Of a stretch of 64,000 bases of DNA, positions 44,193-51,689 are shown piece by piece. The stretch's first letter is position 1. Every line of letters begins with the position of its first letter. The stretch is taken from the NCBI RefSeq assembly GCF_000383615.1, contig NZ_KB911583.1, positions 62,001 to 126,000 of the forward strand, read 5' to 3'. The notes under the pieces were generated by a model that was given only the letters and a program-made list of their open reading frames with translations, was not told the origin of the DNA and did not search any database. The translations under genes and the position numbers were made by a program. This stretch comes from Streptomyces canus 299MFChir4.1 (GTDB taxonomy: Bacteria; Actinomycetota; Actinomycetes; Streptomycetales; Streptomycetaceae).

Positions 44193-44966
44193 ATGGACAC
44201 GATGACGCTCTGGCACCTTTCCGTCTGGGAGTTCGCCGCGCTCGCCGCCGCGGCCCTGCTCGTCGGCTTCTCCAAGACGGCCGTGAGCGGGGCCAACACG
44301 GTCAGCCTCGCGATCTTCGCCGCGGTGCTGCCCGCCCGCGCCTCCACCGGCGCGCTGCTGCCGATCCTGATCGCCGGGGACGTGCTCGCGGTGCTCACCT
44401 ACCGACGGCACGCCCACTGGCCCACTCTCTGGCGGCTGTTCCCGGCGGTCGCGGTCGGCGTGGTCGCCGGCACGCTGTTCCTGCAGTGGGCGGACGACGG
44501 GATCGTCCGCACGTCGATCGGCGCGATCCTCCTCTTCATGGCCGCGGTGACGGTCTGGCGCCGCCGCACGGCCGACACGGAGGAGGAACCCGACTCCGTC
44601 GCCACCCGGACCGGCAGGATCAAGGCCCGCTCCTACGGCGTCCTCGGCGGCTTCACCACCATGGTCGCCAACGCCGGCGGCCCGGTGATGTCGATGTACC
44701 TGCTGTCGGCGGGCTTCCGCAAACTCGGCTTCCTCGGCACCTCGGCCTTCTTCTTCCTGATCGTCAACGTCTCCAAGGTGCCCTTCAGCGTCGGCCTCGG
44801 CCTGATCGACGGCCACTCGCTGCTGCTCGACCTGGCCCTCGTGGCGTTCGTCCTCCCCGGCGCGTTCCTCGGCAAATGGGCGGTGCACCGGATCAACCAG
44901 CGGCTCTTCGAACGGCTGGTGATCGCGGCGACGGTCGTGGGCGGCGTACAGCTACTCCTCCGCTGA
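44193..44966 (+). CDS. TSUP-family transporter (TauE/SafE)
   Basis: 257 residues with eight predicted membrane helices, in the DUF81/TSUP family. Start WHLSVWEFAALAAAALLVGFSKTAVSG is typical (GFSKTAxxG), and the second repeat begins with GVLGGFTTMVANAGGPVMSMYLLS. TSUP proteins move sulphite, sulphoacetate, organosulphonates or related anions. TAGCAT lies ten bases before ATG 44193, so it may be leaderless. It converges with the HAD phosphatase and their stops overlap by 15 bases. Substrate unproven. Confidence 0.9.
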   Translation: MDTMTLWHLSVWEFAALAAAALLVGFSKTAVSGANTVSLAIFAAVLPARASTGALLPILIAGDVLAVLTYRRHAHWPTLWRLFPAVAVGVVAGTLFLQWADDGIVRTSIGAILLFMAAVTVWRRRTADTEEEPDSVATRTGRIKARSYGVLGGFTTMVANAGGPVMSMYLLSAGFRKLGFLGTSAFFFLIVNVSKVPFSVGLGLIDGHSLLLDLALVAFVLPGAFLGKWAVHRINQRLFERLVIAATVVGGVQLLLR

Positions 44967-45746
44967 CGCGGCGAGCAGCGCCGGCAGGTCCGCGAAGGAC
45001 TCGATCACGTGGTCGGGCGTGCCACTGGCGGAGCGGTGCGTCTCCGGGAGGTACTTCCCGGTCTTCACCAGCACCCCGGTGAGCCCGGCGCGCTGGGCCG
45101 CCAGCACGTCCGACTCGATGTCGTCCCCCACCATCAGCGCCTCGTCCGCCCCGGCCCCGAGCCGGTCGAGCGCCGCCTCGAAGAACGCGGGCGACGGCTT
45201 GCCGGTGACCTCGGCCTCGGTCCTGGCGGCCCGCTCCAGGCCGGCCAGGAAGGCCCCGGCGTCGAGCTGGAGCCCGTCTTCGGTACGCCAGTACAGATTG
45301 CGGTGCATCGCCACCAGCCGGGCCCCGCGCTGGAGGTGCCCGAAGGCGTGGTTGAGCGCACTGTAACCGAACTCGGGCCCGGCACCTCCGAGGACGACGA
45401 CCTCGACATCCTCGGCCTCGCCGCCGACCAGCGTGACGCCCGCGAGATCCTCGGCGATGTCCCCGCTGTTCAGCAGTGTGCAGCGGGCGCCGGGAAAGTG
45501 TTCGGCCAGATACGAGGCGGTGACCGCGGGCGCGGTGAGAATGTCCTCCGCCCGCACCGGAAAGCCCGCCCCCTCCAGCACCGCGGCGATCGACGCCCGG
45601 GTCCGCGAGGTCGTGTTCGTCACCAGCGCGACCCCGAAACCGGCCTCCCGGACCTCGCGCAAGGCCGCCACCGCCCCCGGCAGCGGCTCCCACGACACGG
45701 TGAGAACTCCGTCGATGTCGATCAGGACCGCACGCACGGATGCCAT
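44952..45746 (-). CDS. HAD-superfamily phosphatase, HAD-IIA (NagD/LHPP-like)
   Basis: 264 residues from ATG 45746. HAD motif I is VLIDIDGVLTVSW near the N-terminus (Asp nucleophile), motif II VTNTTSRT, and motif III/IV GKPSPAFFEAAL and MVGDDIESDVLAAQRAG. The cap is HAD-IIA, as in NagD, HDHD2 or LHPP phosphatases for phosphosugars, pyridoxal phosphate or phosphohistidine. TATGGT lies six bases before ATG, suggesting a leaderless mRNA. Divergent from cobK. Confidence 0.93.
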   Translation of the reverse strand: MASVRAVLIDIDGVLTVSWEPLPGAVAALREVREAGFGVALVTNTTSRTRASIAAVLEGAGFPVRAEDILTAPAVTASYLAEHFPGARCTLLNSGDIAEDLAGVTLVGGEAEDVEVVVLGGAGPEFGYSALNHAFGHLQRGARLVAMHRNLYWRTEDGLQLDAGAFLAGLERAARTEAEVTGKPSPAFFEAALDRLGAGADEALMVGDDIESDVLAAQRAGLTGVLVKTGKYLPETHRSASGTPDHVIESFADLPALLAASAEE

Positions 45747-45883
45747 GCCGGGACCATAACCACGGACGGGCGGGAACGCCCGTTGTCGTGCGCCCGGATG
45801 TCCTGCCGGCCGGAGGAGGGGGGCGGCCGCAGTCGCGCACCCGCCATGCCGCCGCACGCCCTCGACCTCGTACGCTTCCCGCC

Positions 45884-46630
45884 ATGTCCCCGCACATCCT
45901 GATCCTCGGCGGCACCACCGAGGCCCGCGAACTGGCCGCCGCGCTCGCGTCGCGGCAGGGGTGGCGCGTCACCACCTCTCTCGCGGGGCGGGTGACCCGG
46001 CCGGGAACGGTCGCGGGGGAGGTACGGATCGGGGGGTTCGGCGGGGTGGAGGGGCTGGCCGGCTGGCTGCGGGAGGAGCAGGTCGACGCACTGATCGACG
46101 CCACGCATCCCTTCGCACGCGCCATCACCGCCCACGCGGCCCGGGCGGCCGCGGCGACCGGCGTGCCCTCCGTGGTGCTGCGCCGCCCGGGCTGGCGGCC
46201 CGTACCGGGGGACCGCCGGCATCCGGTCGACTCCCTGGACGAGGCCGCCCGGTTGCTGCCGAGCCTCGGCCGACGGGTGTTCCTGACCACCGGCCGGATG
46301 GAGCTCGCCGCCTTCGCCCACCTCACCGCACTGCACTTCGTCGTACGGTCGGTGGAACTGCCCGAGCCGCCCATGCCCCCGCGCACCGAAGTCCTCCTGG
46401 CCCGCGGCCCGTTCACGGTGGCCGACGAGTCGGCCCTCCTCCACGACCACTGCATCGACGTCCTGGTCACCAAGGACAGCGGGGGAGCGGCCACGTCCGC
46501 CAAACTCACGGCAGCCCGCGAACTGTCCCTGCCCGTGGTGGTCGTACGCCGACCGGCCCTCCCGGACGGGGTGACGGCGGTGCCGGACGTGGCGGGAGTG
46601 CTGAGGTGGCTGGACGTCAACCCGCGATGA
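45884..46630 (+). CDS. cobK: Precorrin-6A reductase
   Basis: 248 residues. Reduces precorrin-6A to precorrin-6B with NADPH in aerobic cobalamin synthesis. Landmarks: ILILGGTTEARELAAALA, RITH-type segment LIDATHPFARAITAHAARA, GRRVFLTTGRMEL, LLHDHCIDVLVTKDSGGAATSAKL. TACGCT lies seven bases before ATG 45884, so the mRNA is likely leaderless, and no B12 riboswitch is evident. cobF is nearby on the other strand; the rest of the pathway is elsewhere. Confidence 0.95.
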   Translation: MSPHILILGGTTEARELAAALASRQGWRVTTSLAGRVTRPGTVAGEVRIGGFGGVEGLAGWLREEQVDALIDATHPFARAITAHAARAAAATGVPSVVLRRPGWRPVPGDRRHPVDSLDEAARLLPSLGRRVFLTTGRMELAAFAHLTALHFVVRSVELPEPPMPPRTEVLLARGPFTVADESALLHDHCIDVLVTKDSGGAATSAKLTAARELSLPVVVVRRPALPDGVTAVPDVAGVLRWLDVNPR

Positions 46631-47013
46631 CGGGTCCCGCATGCGGTCGATCGCGCGGAGCACCTCGTCAAGGTTCTTGGCGCGAGTGACCCGGGCGGCC
46701 AGCCGCGCGACGCAGGTCATCTTCCGGCCGTGCTCGTGCCACGGCGCCCTCTTCCGCAAGGAGGCGGCCACGAACCGTCTGATCAGGTCCAGGTGGGCGA
46801 GGTTGCAGGCCCACGACGTTGAGGCGGCGCGCGTCCAGTACGGGTGGCGGGGCGGCGGCGGGCGGGGCGGTTTCCGCGGATTCCTCGGCGACTGTCACGG
46901 GTCCGATCACACCGCCGGGCCATCCGTGCGTGCGGGGCGGTCCGCCCGGGCGCCTGCCGTGTTACCGGGTGCGCCGCCCCGTGCACCCGGGTGCCTGCCG
47001 TGCCCCCAGGTGC
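46631..47013. other. 383 bases between cobK and cobF, no accepted gene
   Basis: The two cob genes converge on this stretch. The minus strand from about 46910 down to 46640 has open frames with some protein-like sequence (one contains FVAASLRKRAPWHEHG and RVTRAKNLDEVLRAIDR), but it changes frame, has no ribosome site and only runs on because it is antisense to cobK. It may be a remnant of a lost gene. I see no riboswitch, repeats or terminator with a T-run. Confidence 0.4.
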
Positions 47014-47787
47014 CTACCGCTGCTTCGGACGGCGGCGCAGCAGATACGTGTCCATGATCCAGCCCTTGCGCTCCCTGGCCTCGGCCCGCAACCGCTCGAT
47101 CCGGGGCGCGGCCTCGGCGATCGGACCGGAGGCGAGGATCTCGTCCGGCGTGCCGATGTAGGCGCCCCAGTAGATGTCGATGTCCTGGTCGGTGTACGCC
47201 CGGAAGGCCTGGTGGGCGTCGAGCATCACCACCACGTCGTCCACACCCTCCGGGAACCCCTCGGCGAGGCGCCGCCCGGTGGTGATCTGCACGGGCCGCG
47301 CGACCCGGTTCAGCCCGGTGCGATGCCGTGCCACCAGCGCCGACACACTGCTGATGCCGGGCACGACGTCGTACTCGAAGGACACCGAGCCGCGCTCCAG
47401 GATCTCCTCCAGGATGCCGAGCGTGCTGTCGTACAGCGCCGGATCCCCCCACACCAGGAACGCGCCGCTCTCCTCCTCGCCCAGCTCCTCGGTGATCAGC
47501 CGCTCGTAGATGTCGGCGCGGGCGCTGCGCCAGTCGCCGACGGCGGGGGAGTAGGCGGAGCCGCCCGCACCGCGGTCCCGCTCCGGGTCCCGGGCCTCCA
47601 CCAGCCGGTACGACTCCTCCGGTATGTGCGCGTCCAGCAGGTCCCGGCGCAGCTGGGTGAGGTCGCTCTTCACCTCGCCCTTGTCCAGGACGAAGAACAC
47701 GTCCGTGCTCCGCAGCGCCCTGACCGCCTGGAGGGTGAGCTGCTCGGGGTCGCCCGCGCCGATACCGATGACATGAATCTTTCGCAC
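47014..47787 (-). CDS. cobF: Precorrin-6A synthase (deacetylating)
   Basis: 257 residues from GTG 47787. SAM-dependent methyltransferase of the tetrapyrrole family that methylates precorrin-5 at C-1 and removes the acetyl group, giving precorrin-6A. N-terminal HVIGIGAGDPEQLTLQAVRAL is the GAGxGDPxxLTL motif; VVPGISSVSALVARHRTGLNRV is the SAM-binding loop; the tail KGWIMDTYLLRRR is CobF-specific. Next step in the pathway is cobK, encoded nearby on the other strand. Leaderless features upstream (CAGACT six bases before GTG). Confidence 0.93.
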   Translation of the reverse strand: MRKIHVIGIGAGDPEQLTLQAVRALRSTDVFFVLDKGEVKSDLTQLRRDLLDAHIPEESYRLVEARDPERDRGAGGSAYSPAVGDWRSARADIYERLITEELGEEESGAFLVWGDPALYDSTLGILEEILERGSVSFEYDVVPGISSVSALVARHRTGLNRVARPVQITTGRRLAEGFPEGVDDVVVMLDAHQAFRAYTDQDIDIYWGAYIGTPDEILASGPIAEAAPRIERLRAEARERKGWIMDTYLLRRRPKQR

Positions 47788-47914
47788 ACCCCGAGTCTGC
47801 CGCACGCCACCGACAGCGACGGCACCGCGTCCGGGGATCGCGCCGGTGGCGGTGGTGCACGGCCGCGGAACCGCTGTGCGGACACTCACGTCGCCCCGCC
47901 TCACCCGCCCCGCC

Positions 47915-48433
47915 TCACCCCCGCAGCCGAGGACTGCGGACCTGTGCGTCCACCGCCGAGCCGTCCCGCTCCACCTCCTCCGCCAGCTGCCGTGCCCACC
48001 CGGCGAGCCCGGCCAGATCCATCCCGTACGGCCGCCCCCGCCCCGCAGCCGACGCGGCCCACTCCTCCACGGCCCCGGCGCCGCGCCGCAGCAGCCTCGC
48101 GCCACCCGTGACGTTCCCCCGGGCCGCGTGGGTCAGCCCCACCGCGAGCTGGGCGAGCCCCCGCCACAGGGCCCGCTCCTCGTCGGGTCCCGCCTTCCAG
48201 GCGTCCTCGAAGACCTCGTGCGCGTGGAACGGACGCCCCGCGTCCAGCAGTTCTTGAGCCTCGGCCACGGTCTCCCGCGGAGTGCGCACCACGCCCTCCG
48301 GTTGCCGCGCGACGCCGTCGGCACCGTACGGAAGCGGCCGCCCGAGCCCGTCCCGAGGCCGGGCGTTGCGCGCCCGCCCCTCGCTGTCGCGGTCCCGCGC
48401 GCCCGTCTGCCGTCCTGAGGATGTACTGGCCAT
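47915..48433 (-). CDS. DUF309-domain protein
   Basis: 172 residues. DUF309 core at about 55-130: the motif RPFHAHEVFEDAWKAGPDEERALWRGLAQLAVGLTHAARGN has the expected HxVFExxW and the helix WRGLAQLAVGLTH. The N-terminal 40 residues are Arg/Gly-rich and disordered. The family is a small all-helical protein of unknown role. GACAAT lies six bases before ATG 48433, so it is probably leaderless. It is 127 bases upstream of cobF on the same strand. Confidence 0.85.
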   Translation of the reverse strand: MASTSSGRQTGARDRDSEGRARNARPRDGLGRPLPYGADGVARQPEGVVRTPRETVAEAQELLDAGRPFHAHEVFEDAWKAGPDEERALWRGLAQLAVGLTHAARGNVTGGARLLRRGAGAVEEWAASAAGRGRPYGMDLAGLAGWARQLAEEVERDGSAVDAQVRSPRLRG

Positions 48434-48533
48434 ACGTCGATTGTCCCGCGCCCGGTGCGGGCTTCGGTCCGGCCCCCGACGTGGGGTAAAGTTCTGTACG
48501 CGCGTTCCCGCGGTGCACCGCGGGGCAGCGCAC

Positions 48534-48607
<74 letters not shown>

Positions 48608-48614
48608 CGGTGCG

Positions 48615-48652
48615 AAGGGTCTTCGCGGGCGAGAGCCCGCGGGGGCCCTTTT
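48615..48652 (+). terminator. Terminator of second tRNA-Pro
   Basis: Stem CGCGGGC / GCCCGCG (48624-48630, 48635-48641) with loop GAGA, ended by CCCTTTTC. Same architecture as at 16099, but one stem pair is G-C instead of A-T, a compensated change. Confidence 0.82.
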
Positions 48653-49060
48653 CGTGTCGTACGGCGACTGGCGACGCCTGAGCCTTTGTCCCTCGCCACG
48701 CCTGTCGGCTCACGCCGGCCCCCCGATCCCCTGTCGGGCAGGTACGGGGCGGTGGATGCCGCGGGGCGGTAGCCGAGTTCGCCGGAGCGGCCCAGCAGAT
48801 CGGCGAGGTACCGGACGATGGCCGGCCACCTCTCCGTGCCCTGGAGCCCGGGTTCGGCGCCCGGTCCTGCGGCGCCAGGGCCGAAGCCGAGGCCCCGGCT
48901 GATGATCCATAGGTGCATGCCAGGCAGCGTGGGGCCCGCCGGGAAGGGATGCCGTACGCGACGCGGCCTGGCGTGGAATGGTAGAAGCGGGCATGACCAA
49001 CTCGCACCACCACTGTTCCTCCCGCTTCTCCCCCTTCTCCTCCCGTCCGGCGGGTGCCCG
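48653..49060. other. 408 bases between tRNA and Nudix gene
   Basis: A minus-strand frame from ATG 48919 (MHLWIISRGLGFGPGAAG...) could encode about 100 residues, but it reads through the terminator and tRNA-Pro before stopping, and has no good ribosome site, so I do not accept it. The rest holds nothing recognisable except the promoter of the Nudix gene near 48960-49050. Confidence 0.45.
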
Positions 49061-49723
49061 ATGACCGAGGGCGTCGACATCCCCGACCGCCGGGGCCGCA
49101 CCGGACTCGACCGCACCGGCCTGGACCTGACCGGCAACCCGCGTGTCAGGGTCCGGGAGGTGAAACTGCTGTCCAGCCACTGGTACGTCGAGCGGGCCAC
49201 GACCTTCGACATCCGGCGCGCCGACGGCACTTGGAGCACCCAGCAGCGCGAGACCCACGACCGCGGCAACGGCGCCACCATGCTGCTGTACGACACGGAA
49301 CGCCAAACCGTCCTGCTCACCCGCCAGTTCCGCTACCCGGTGTACGTCAACGGGCACCCCGACGGGCTGCTGATCGAGACCCCGGGCGGTCTGCTCGACG
49401 ACGATGACGAGCACCCCGAGATCGCGGTACGGCGCGAGGTGGTCGAGGAGACCGGGCACACCATCGGCGAGGTCCGCCACGTCTTCGACGTCTACATGAG
49501 CCCTGGTTCGGTCACCGAGCGCGTCAGTTTCTACGCCGCCGAGTACGCGTCCTCGACCCGCACCCACGAGGGAGGCGGTCTCGACGAGGAGGGCGAGGAC
49601 ATCGAGATCCTCGAACTGCCCTTCCGCAGGGCCCTGGAGATGATCCGTACCGGGGAGATCGCCGACGCCAAGACCATCATGCTGCTCCAATGGGCGGCGC
49701 TGGAAGGCCCGTTCGCCAAGTAA
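49061..49723 (+). CDS. Nudix hydrolase, NudK/GDP-mannose pyrophosphatase-like
   Basis: 220 residues from ATG 49061. Nudix box around 115-137: ETPGGLLDDDDEHPEIAVRREVVEETGH. The E...REVVEETG catalytic part is intact (E then seven residues, REVVEE), but six residues rather than five separate the Gly and the first Glu, an insertion in the loop. The rest matches NudK-like ADP-ribose/GDP-mannose pyrophosphatases (LLTRQFRYPVYVNGHPDGLLIE, MSPGSVTERVSFYAAEY). It hydrolyses a nucleoside diphosphate sugar. Precedes the AKR, which has its own promoter. Confidence 0.88.
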   Translation: MTEGVDIPDRRGRTGLDRTGLDLTGNPRVRVREVKLLSSHWYVERATTFDIRRADGTWSTQQRETHDRGNGATMLLYDTERQTVLLTRQFRYPVYVNGHPDGLLIETPGGLLDDDDEHPEIAVRREVVEETGHTIGEVRHVFDVYMSPGSVTERVSFYAAEYASSTRTHEGGGLDEEGEDIEILELPFRRALEMIRTGEIADAKTIMLLQWAALEGPFAK

Positions 49724-49739
49724 GCGCGCACGCCCTTGA

Positions 49740-49757
49740 CTTGAAGTGCGCTTCAAG
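49740..49757. promoter_or_regulatory. MerR-type operator CTTGAAG-TGCG-CTTCAAG
   Basis: Perfect 7+7 inverted repeat with four-base centre, lying just after TTGAC (49736-49740). This arrangement (repeat between -35 and -10 with lengthened spacer) is the hallmark of MerR-family promoters, e.g. those for aldo-keto reductases. No merR gene lies beside it. Confidence 0.65.
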
Positions 49758-49766
49758 ATGAAGACT

Positions 49767-49799
49767 CCCGTGTGTGCCCCGAAGACGGGTACACACGGG
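49767..49799 (+). promoter_or_regulatory. Strong 5'-leader hairpin touching the AKR ribosome site
   Basis: CCCGTGTGT pairs with ACACACGGG (nine bases), and the loop holds a second stem CCCG AAGA CGGG. The 3' arm ends next to AGGA of the ribosome site (ATG at 49811). Folding may thus change ribosome access or slow decay of the mRNA. Confidence 0.6.
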
Positions 49800-49810
49800 A
49801 GGAAAACATC

Positions 49811-50788
49811 ATGAAGTACCGCACCATCGGCACCGACCCGGCGACCCGCAGAGAGGTCAGCGTCCTCGCGCTCGGCGCGATGCTGTTCGGCTCACGGACC
49901 GACGAGGAGACCTCCTTCGCCGTCCTCGACCGCTATGTCGAGGCCGGCGGCAACTTCATCGACACGTCCGACAACTACGCCTTCTGGGAGGACGGCGGCC
50001 AGGGCGGCCAGAGCGAGGAACTGCTCGGCCGCTGGCGGCGCAGCCGCGGCATCGGCGACGAGATCGTCATCGCCACCAAGCTCGGTGCCCGTCCGCTGGC
50101 CCCCGGCACGAGCTACGTCGACAACGCGGAGGGCCTGTCGGCGAAAGTGATCCGCGAGTCCGCGGAACGCAGCCGGGAGCGCCTGGGTGTGGCAAAGCTG
50201 GATCTCCTCTACGCGCACATAGAGGACCACAGGGTCCCGCTCCAGGAGACGGTGGAGGGGTTCGCCGAACTGGTCGCCGAGGGCACGGTGGGCCTGCTGG
50301 GCGTGAGCAACCACGCGGTGTGGCGGGTGGAGCGGGCCCGAGCCCTGGCCGCTGCGGCCGGTCTGCCCGGCTACGAGGTCCTCCAGTACGCCCACAGCCA
50401 TCTGCGTCCCCGCACCGACGTCCCGGACTCCCTCTTCCCCGACGGCAGCCTCGGCCACGCGGGCCCGGACCTGCTGAGCTACCTGCGCGCGGAGCCCGCC
50501 CTCACCCTGGTCGCGTACTCACCGCTCCTCAAGGGCGCCTACACCCACCCGGACCGCCTCCCCGCGGACTTCGCCCACCCGGGCACGCCGTCCCGCCTGA
50601 AGGTCCTGACCGAGGTGGCGAAGGAGACGGGCGCGACGGTCAACCAGGTGGTCCTGGCCTGGCAGCTCGGCTCGGGCCTTCCGATTGTTCCGCTCGCCGG
50701 GGTGTCGTCCGTGGCTCAGCTGGAGGAGAACCTGGCGGCGGTGGATCTGGAGCTCACGACGGAGCAGCGGGCGCGGCTGGCGGGCTGA
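49811..50788 (+). CDS. Aldo/keto reductase
   Basis: 325 residues from ATG 49811 (GGAGG upstream). (beta/alpha)8 NADPH-dependent oxidoreductase: NFIDTSDNYAF has the catalytic Asp/Tyr pair (DxxxxY), ATKLGAR the Lys, YAHIEDHRVPLQET the His region, GVSNHAVW and the C-terminal NADPH part PIVPLAGVSSVAQLEENL. It reduces a carbonyl substrate, often quinone or methylglyoxal stress-related. MerR-like operator and a leader hairpin precede it. Converges on the TetR gene with an 8-base gap. Confidence 0.93.
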   Translation: MKYRTIGTDPATRREVSVLALGAMLFGSRTDEETSFAVLDRYVEAGGNFIDTSDNYAFWEDGGQGGQSEELLGRWRRSRGIGDEIVIATKLGARPLAPGTSYVDNAEGLSAKVIRESAERSRERLGVAKLDLLYAHIEDHRVPLQETVEGFAELVAEGTVGLLGVSNHAVWRVERARALAAAAGLPGYEVLQYAHSHLRPRTDVPDSLFPDGSLGHAGPDLLSYLRAEPALTLVAYSPLLKGAYTHPDRLPADFAHPGTPSRLKVLTEVAKETGATVNQVVLAWQLGSGLPIVPLAGVSSVAQLEENLAAVDLELTTEQRARLAG

Positions 50789-50796
50789 GGGGTTCA

Positions 50797-51504
50797 CTAC
50801 CGAGTCTCGGTGAACCGGTCGATCAGCGCATCGAGTCCCACGGCCAGCCCTTCCGGCCCCCTGGGCTCGCTGAGCGCGGGAGCGAACTCCCTGAGCCTGG
50901 GCAGTTCCTGGGGCGGCATGCGGTGCAGGCCGAGGCGGAACGCCGGGTCCGATTCCTCGGGGTTGTCCACCATCGGCCGCAGTTCCTCCGAGACATAGCC
51001 GATCAGCCACGAGTTGAAGGCCCGGAAGACAACCGCCGCGACGTCGTCGTCGAACCCGGCGTCCCGGAGCAGGGCCAGCACCCGCTCGTGGTCCTTCAGG
51101 ACCGCGAGCGGGCGACGGGCCAGCGGGACCGCCAGCATGCGGGTGGTGAGCAACGGGACCACCCGGGGGTGCGTGAGGCAGACCTCGTAGGTCGCCTTCG
51201 CGACCCGCCGCAGTTCGGCCCGCCAGGCGGACGCCTCGGCCTCGGCCGCCAGCCGTTCCTCCAACTCCAGGTACAGCGCCTCGACCAGTCCGTCCAGCAA
51301 GGCGTCCTTGCCCTCCGCGTACCGGTAGAGCGCCATCGCCTCCACGCCGAGCTCGGCACCCAGGCGGCGCATGCTCAATGCCGAGAGGCCTTCCCGGTCC
51401 ACCAGCTCCAGGGCGCTGGCCAGCACCCGCTCGCGGCTCAGCCGACCGTAGCGTCCGTGATCAGCAGCCCGCCTGCCGGGTGTCGACTGCTTGTCCTTGG
51501 CCAT
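50797..51504 (-). CDS. TetR-family regulator (TetR_C-type)
   Basis: 235 residues from ATG 51504. HTH at about 18-65 (RLSRERVLASALELVDREGLSALSM, ELGVEAMALYRYAEGKDALL) is of the tetracycline-repressor branch, with a large C-terminal ligand domain (RAFNSWLIGYVSEEL). A perfect 17-base palindrome at 51528-51544 sits 24 bases before its ATG, typical of autorepression, and the divergent flavoprotein at 51690 is a second candidate target. The ligand is unknown. Confidence 0.92.
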   Translation of the reverse strand: MAKDKQSTPGRRAADHGRYGRLSRERVLASALELVDREGLSALSMRRLGAELGVEAMALYRYAEGKDALLDGLVEALYLELEERLAAEAEASAWRAELRRVAKATYEVCLTHPRVVPLLTTRMLAVPLARRPLAVLKDHERVLALLRDAGFDDDVAAVVFRAFNSWLIGYVSEELRPMVDNPEESDPAFRLGLHRMPPQELPRLREFAPALSEPRGPEGLAVGLDALIDRFTETR

Positions 51505-51527
51505 GCCATGCCTTTCGGGTCCGCCGG

Positions 51528-51544
51528 GGTTTACGCGGTAAACC
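51528..51544. promoter_or_regulatory. Perfect palindrome GGTTTAC-GCG-GTAAACC
   Basis: Seven-base arms with a three-base centre (full match), between the divergent TetR and flavoprotein genes. It is a typical TetR operator. Between it and the flavoprotein lies an AT-rich patch (51590-51630) with an extended -10 element TTGGTATGAT. Confidence 0.75.
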
Positions 51545-51689
51545 AGCAGAGCAAGCGTAGCCTCACATTGCGCTTGAGTGGCCGCTCCAGATCCTCCACA
51601 TTTCTTGATAATTGGTATGATTGAGAGAATGCCGGTGAGGTTCGAGGGGGTTCCGGCACTCGTCTGATTCACCTGTCGGGGAGCAGATC

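Noticed and set aside
45747..45883. Cobalamin riboswitch ahead of cobK
   Set aside because: The gap to the divergent HAD gene is only 137 bases, cobK appears leaderless, and I cannot find a B12-box-like sequence.
46640..46910. Minus-strand frames with RVTRAKNLDEVLRAIDR
   Set aside because: Frame changes midway, no start with ribosome site and it stays open only antisense to cobK. It may be a gene remnant but cannot be supported.
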